The notes beneath the pieces are model-generated. The model ran no database searches. It saw nothing but the letters and a program-made list of their open reading frames with translations, and was not told where the DNA came from. A DNA stretch of 50,187 bases from Candidatus Bathyarchaeota archaeon B24 (GTDB lineage Archaea > Thermoproteota > CALKCG01 > B24): positions 79,366 to 129,552 of the forward strand of contig LUCB01000005.1 of NCBI GenBank assembly GCA_001593865.1, written 5' to 3'. Shown piece after piece: positions 49,623 to 50,187 of the stretch. Position 1 is the first letter of the stretch; the number at the start of each line of letters is the position of its first letter. A program made the translations under genes and the position numbers.

Positions 49623-49886
49623 CTAAATGAGCTCTAAGGTCTTCTGGATGGCTGAAAACCACCTGAGATAGGAGTTTAAAGCCGCCCTGAAAGCGGTTAA
49701 ATCTTTGGCTTTAAACGTTAAAACCAGCTTATCTCCAACCCCATCTATGGTCACCGTTACCCTCTTAGACGGTAGGCTCAGCGTTTCAGGTTTCAAAGCC
49801 TTAAGAATAGGCTCCAATAGACCAGGTTTAACCTCTAGCTTGACCGAGCATTCGACCCTAAGAGACCGCTTACTGGGCTCTATCAA
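49623..49886 (-). CDS. pcc1: KEOPS complex subunit Pcc1
   Basis: 87 residues. The pattern LRVECSVKLEVKPGLLEPIL, then RVTVTIDGVGDKLVLTFKA and LTAFRAALNSYLRWFSAIQ is the Pcc1 fold (two helices packed on a sheet; the LNSYLRW helix forms the dimer). Pcc1 dimerises the KEOPS complex that makes the t6A modification of tRNA. It starts four bases inside the eL43 stop, a pairing known from several archaea. Confidence 0.85.
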   Translation of the reverse strand: MIEPSKRSLRVECSVKLEVKPGLLEPILKALKPETLSLPSKRVTVTIDGVGDKLVLTFKAKDLTAFRAALNSYLRWFSAIQKTLELI

Positions 49887-50140
49887 CCTCTGATCCTCGC
49901 AGCCACCCTACCCATCTCGGTGGTAGGCTGGTAGGCTCCTCCGGCGAACTTATAGCCGCACTTGAAGCACTTCCACACTCCTACGCTCACTCGCTTAACC
50001 CTACGCATGCCGCACTTAGGGCAGACGTAGACGCTTTTAGCAGCCCGCATAACCCGAGCATACCGTTTCCTAAGAGGAGCCCCGTATTTCGCCTTAAGAC
50101 TACCTACCCCCGCGTTCTTAGGACCCGGCATCCAGGCCAC
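49883..50140 (-). CDS. rpl37ae: Ribosomal protein eL43 (L37Ae)
   Basis: 85 residues. A zinc ribbon is formed by CPKCGMRRVKRV...CFKCG (C-x2-C-x14-C-x2-C), preceded by the KAKYGAPLRKRYARVMRA basic block and ending in GGAYQPTTEMGRVAARIRG. GTG start at 50140 has GGAGG just upstream (four-base spacing); ATG 50131 is the alternative. Overlaps the pcc1 start by four bases. Confidence 0.95.
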   Translation of the reverse strand: MAWMPGPKNAGVGSLKAKYGAPLRKRYARVMRAAKSVYVCPKCGMRRVKRVSVGVWKCFKCGYKFAGGAYQPTTEMGRVAARIRG

Positions 50141-50186
50141 TCTCCCTCCTGACGATTTCTATGAGCTTGGGAGCGGTTTTACACGC
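50118..50186 (-). CDS. C-terminal fragment of an upstream gene (possibly exosome subunit Rrp42)
   Basis: Only 22 codons plus stop are inside the window: ACKTAPKLIEIVRRESGLDA then GS. It reads into the eL43 start by 23 bases. In many archaea the gene order is rrp41-rrp42-rpl37ae, so this may be the Rrp42 tail, but the fragment is too short to identify by sequence. Confidence 0.35.
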   Translation of the reverse strand, partial: ACKTAPKLIEIVRRESGLDAGS

Positions 50187-50187
50187 T

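Noticed and set aside
1-50187. CRISPR arrays, insertion sequences and prophage genes
   Set aside because: No regularly spaced direct repeats, transposase motifs or terminal inverted repeats with target duplications were seen.

Overview
This is a gene-dense stretch (mostly about 50% GC) of an archaeal chromosome. It carries archaeal or eukaryote-type information-processing genes: ribosomal proteins eL38, eL15, eL13 and eL43, transcription factor TFE, the KEOPS subunit Pcc1, Holliday junction resolvase Hjc, an archaeal RNase P RNA, and an AspRS-GatCAB tRNA-dependent asparagine operon. eL38 and eL13 point to the TACK superphylum. The gene style (many TTG and GTG starts, AGG arginine codons, TATA boxes 25-30 bases before starts, frequent purine-rich ribosome binding sites) would fit a Bathyarchaeia-like lineage, but the phylum is inferred from memory and not proven. 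No CRISPR array, tRNA, 16S/23S rRNA or insertion sequence was found.

Layout. 0-4.3 kb: start of a type-4 uracil-DNA glycosylase running off the left edge, an iron-sulfur flavoprotein-like reductase, a PHP phosphoesterase, an N-acetylglucosamine kinase-type enzyme, an acetamidase/formamidase and a DUF2119-like hydrolase. 4.3-9.4 kb: the minus-strand operon aspS-gatC-gatA-gatB and a small OB-fold protein. 9.4-14.9 kb: HtpX-like protease, membrane protein, eL38, M28 peptidase, a twice-frameshifted PD-(D/E)XK nuclease, a short eL15 and an EamA transporter. 15-19.9 kb: NagB, a zinc sugar/alcohol dehydrogenase with a palindromic promoter, an AT-rich probable acquired nuclease gene, a ribbon-helix-helix/coiled-coil protein behind a perfect palindrome, and a radical SAM enzyme. 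19.9-28.9 kb: hexapeptide acyltransferase, luciferase-like oxidoreductase, creatininase-family hydrolase, DapA-family aldolase, eL13, a TIM-barrel isomerase, a GNAT protein and a ~990-residue surface protein. 28.9-37 kb: AlaX, TFE, DUF2110, HAD phosphatase, a second M48 protease, PEP synthase, Hjc and UPF0146. 37-44.4 kb: sugar isomerase, JAMM protease, aminotransferase, a coiled-coil/CofE-like pair, a YchF/OBG GTPase, a KaiC/radical SAM pair and RNase P RNA. 44.4-50.2 kb: DJ-1/PfpI protein, an etfB-etfA-glcD operon, an ADP-ribosylglycohydrolase-like enzyme, Pcc1, eL43 and the tail of another gene.

How the genes fit together. AspRS carries a proline (P94) where discriminating archaeal AspRS has lysine, and it is co-transcribed with GatCAB, so Asn-tRNA is probably made by misacylation and amidation. 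EtfBA with a GlcD-type flavoprotein looks like a lactate or 2-hydroxyacid dehydrogenase feeding, or fed by, an electron-transfer flavoprotein. The GlcNAc kinase, GlcN6P deaminase, DapA-family aldolase, two TIM-barrel isomerases, a zinc dehydrogenase and PEP synthase suggest use of amino sugars or sugar acids with gluconeogenic capacity.

No single cluster stands out as a wholly new multi-gene system. The best leads are the palindrome in front of the ribbon-helix-helix gene, the AT-rich nuclease island, the probable CTG start of etfB, the conserved-looking coiled-coil/CofE-like and KaiC/radical-SAM gene pairs, and the broken DUF3782-type nuclease.
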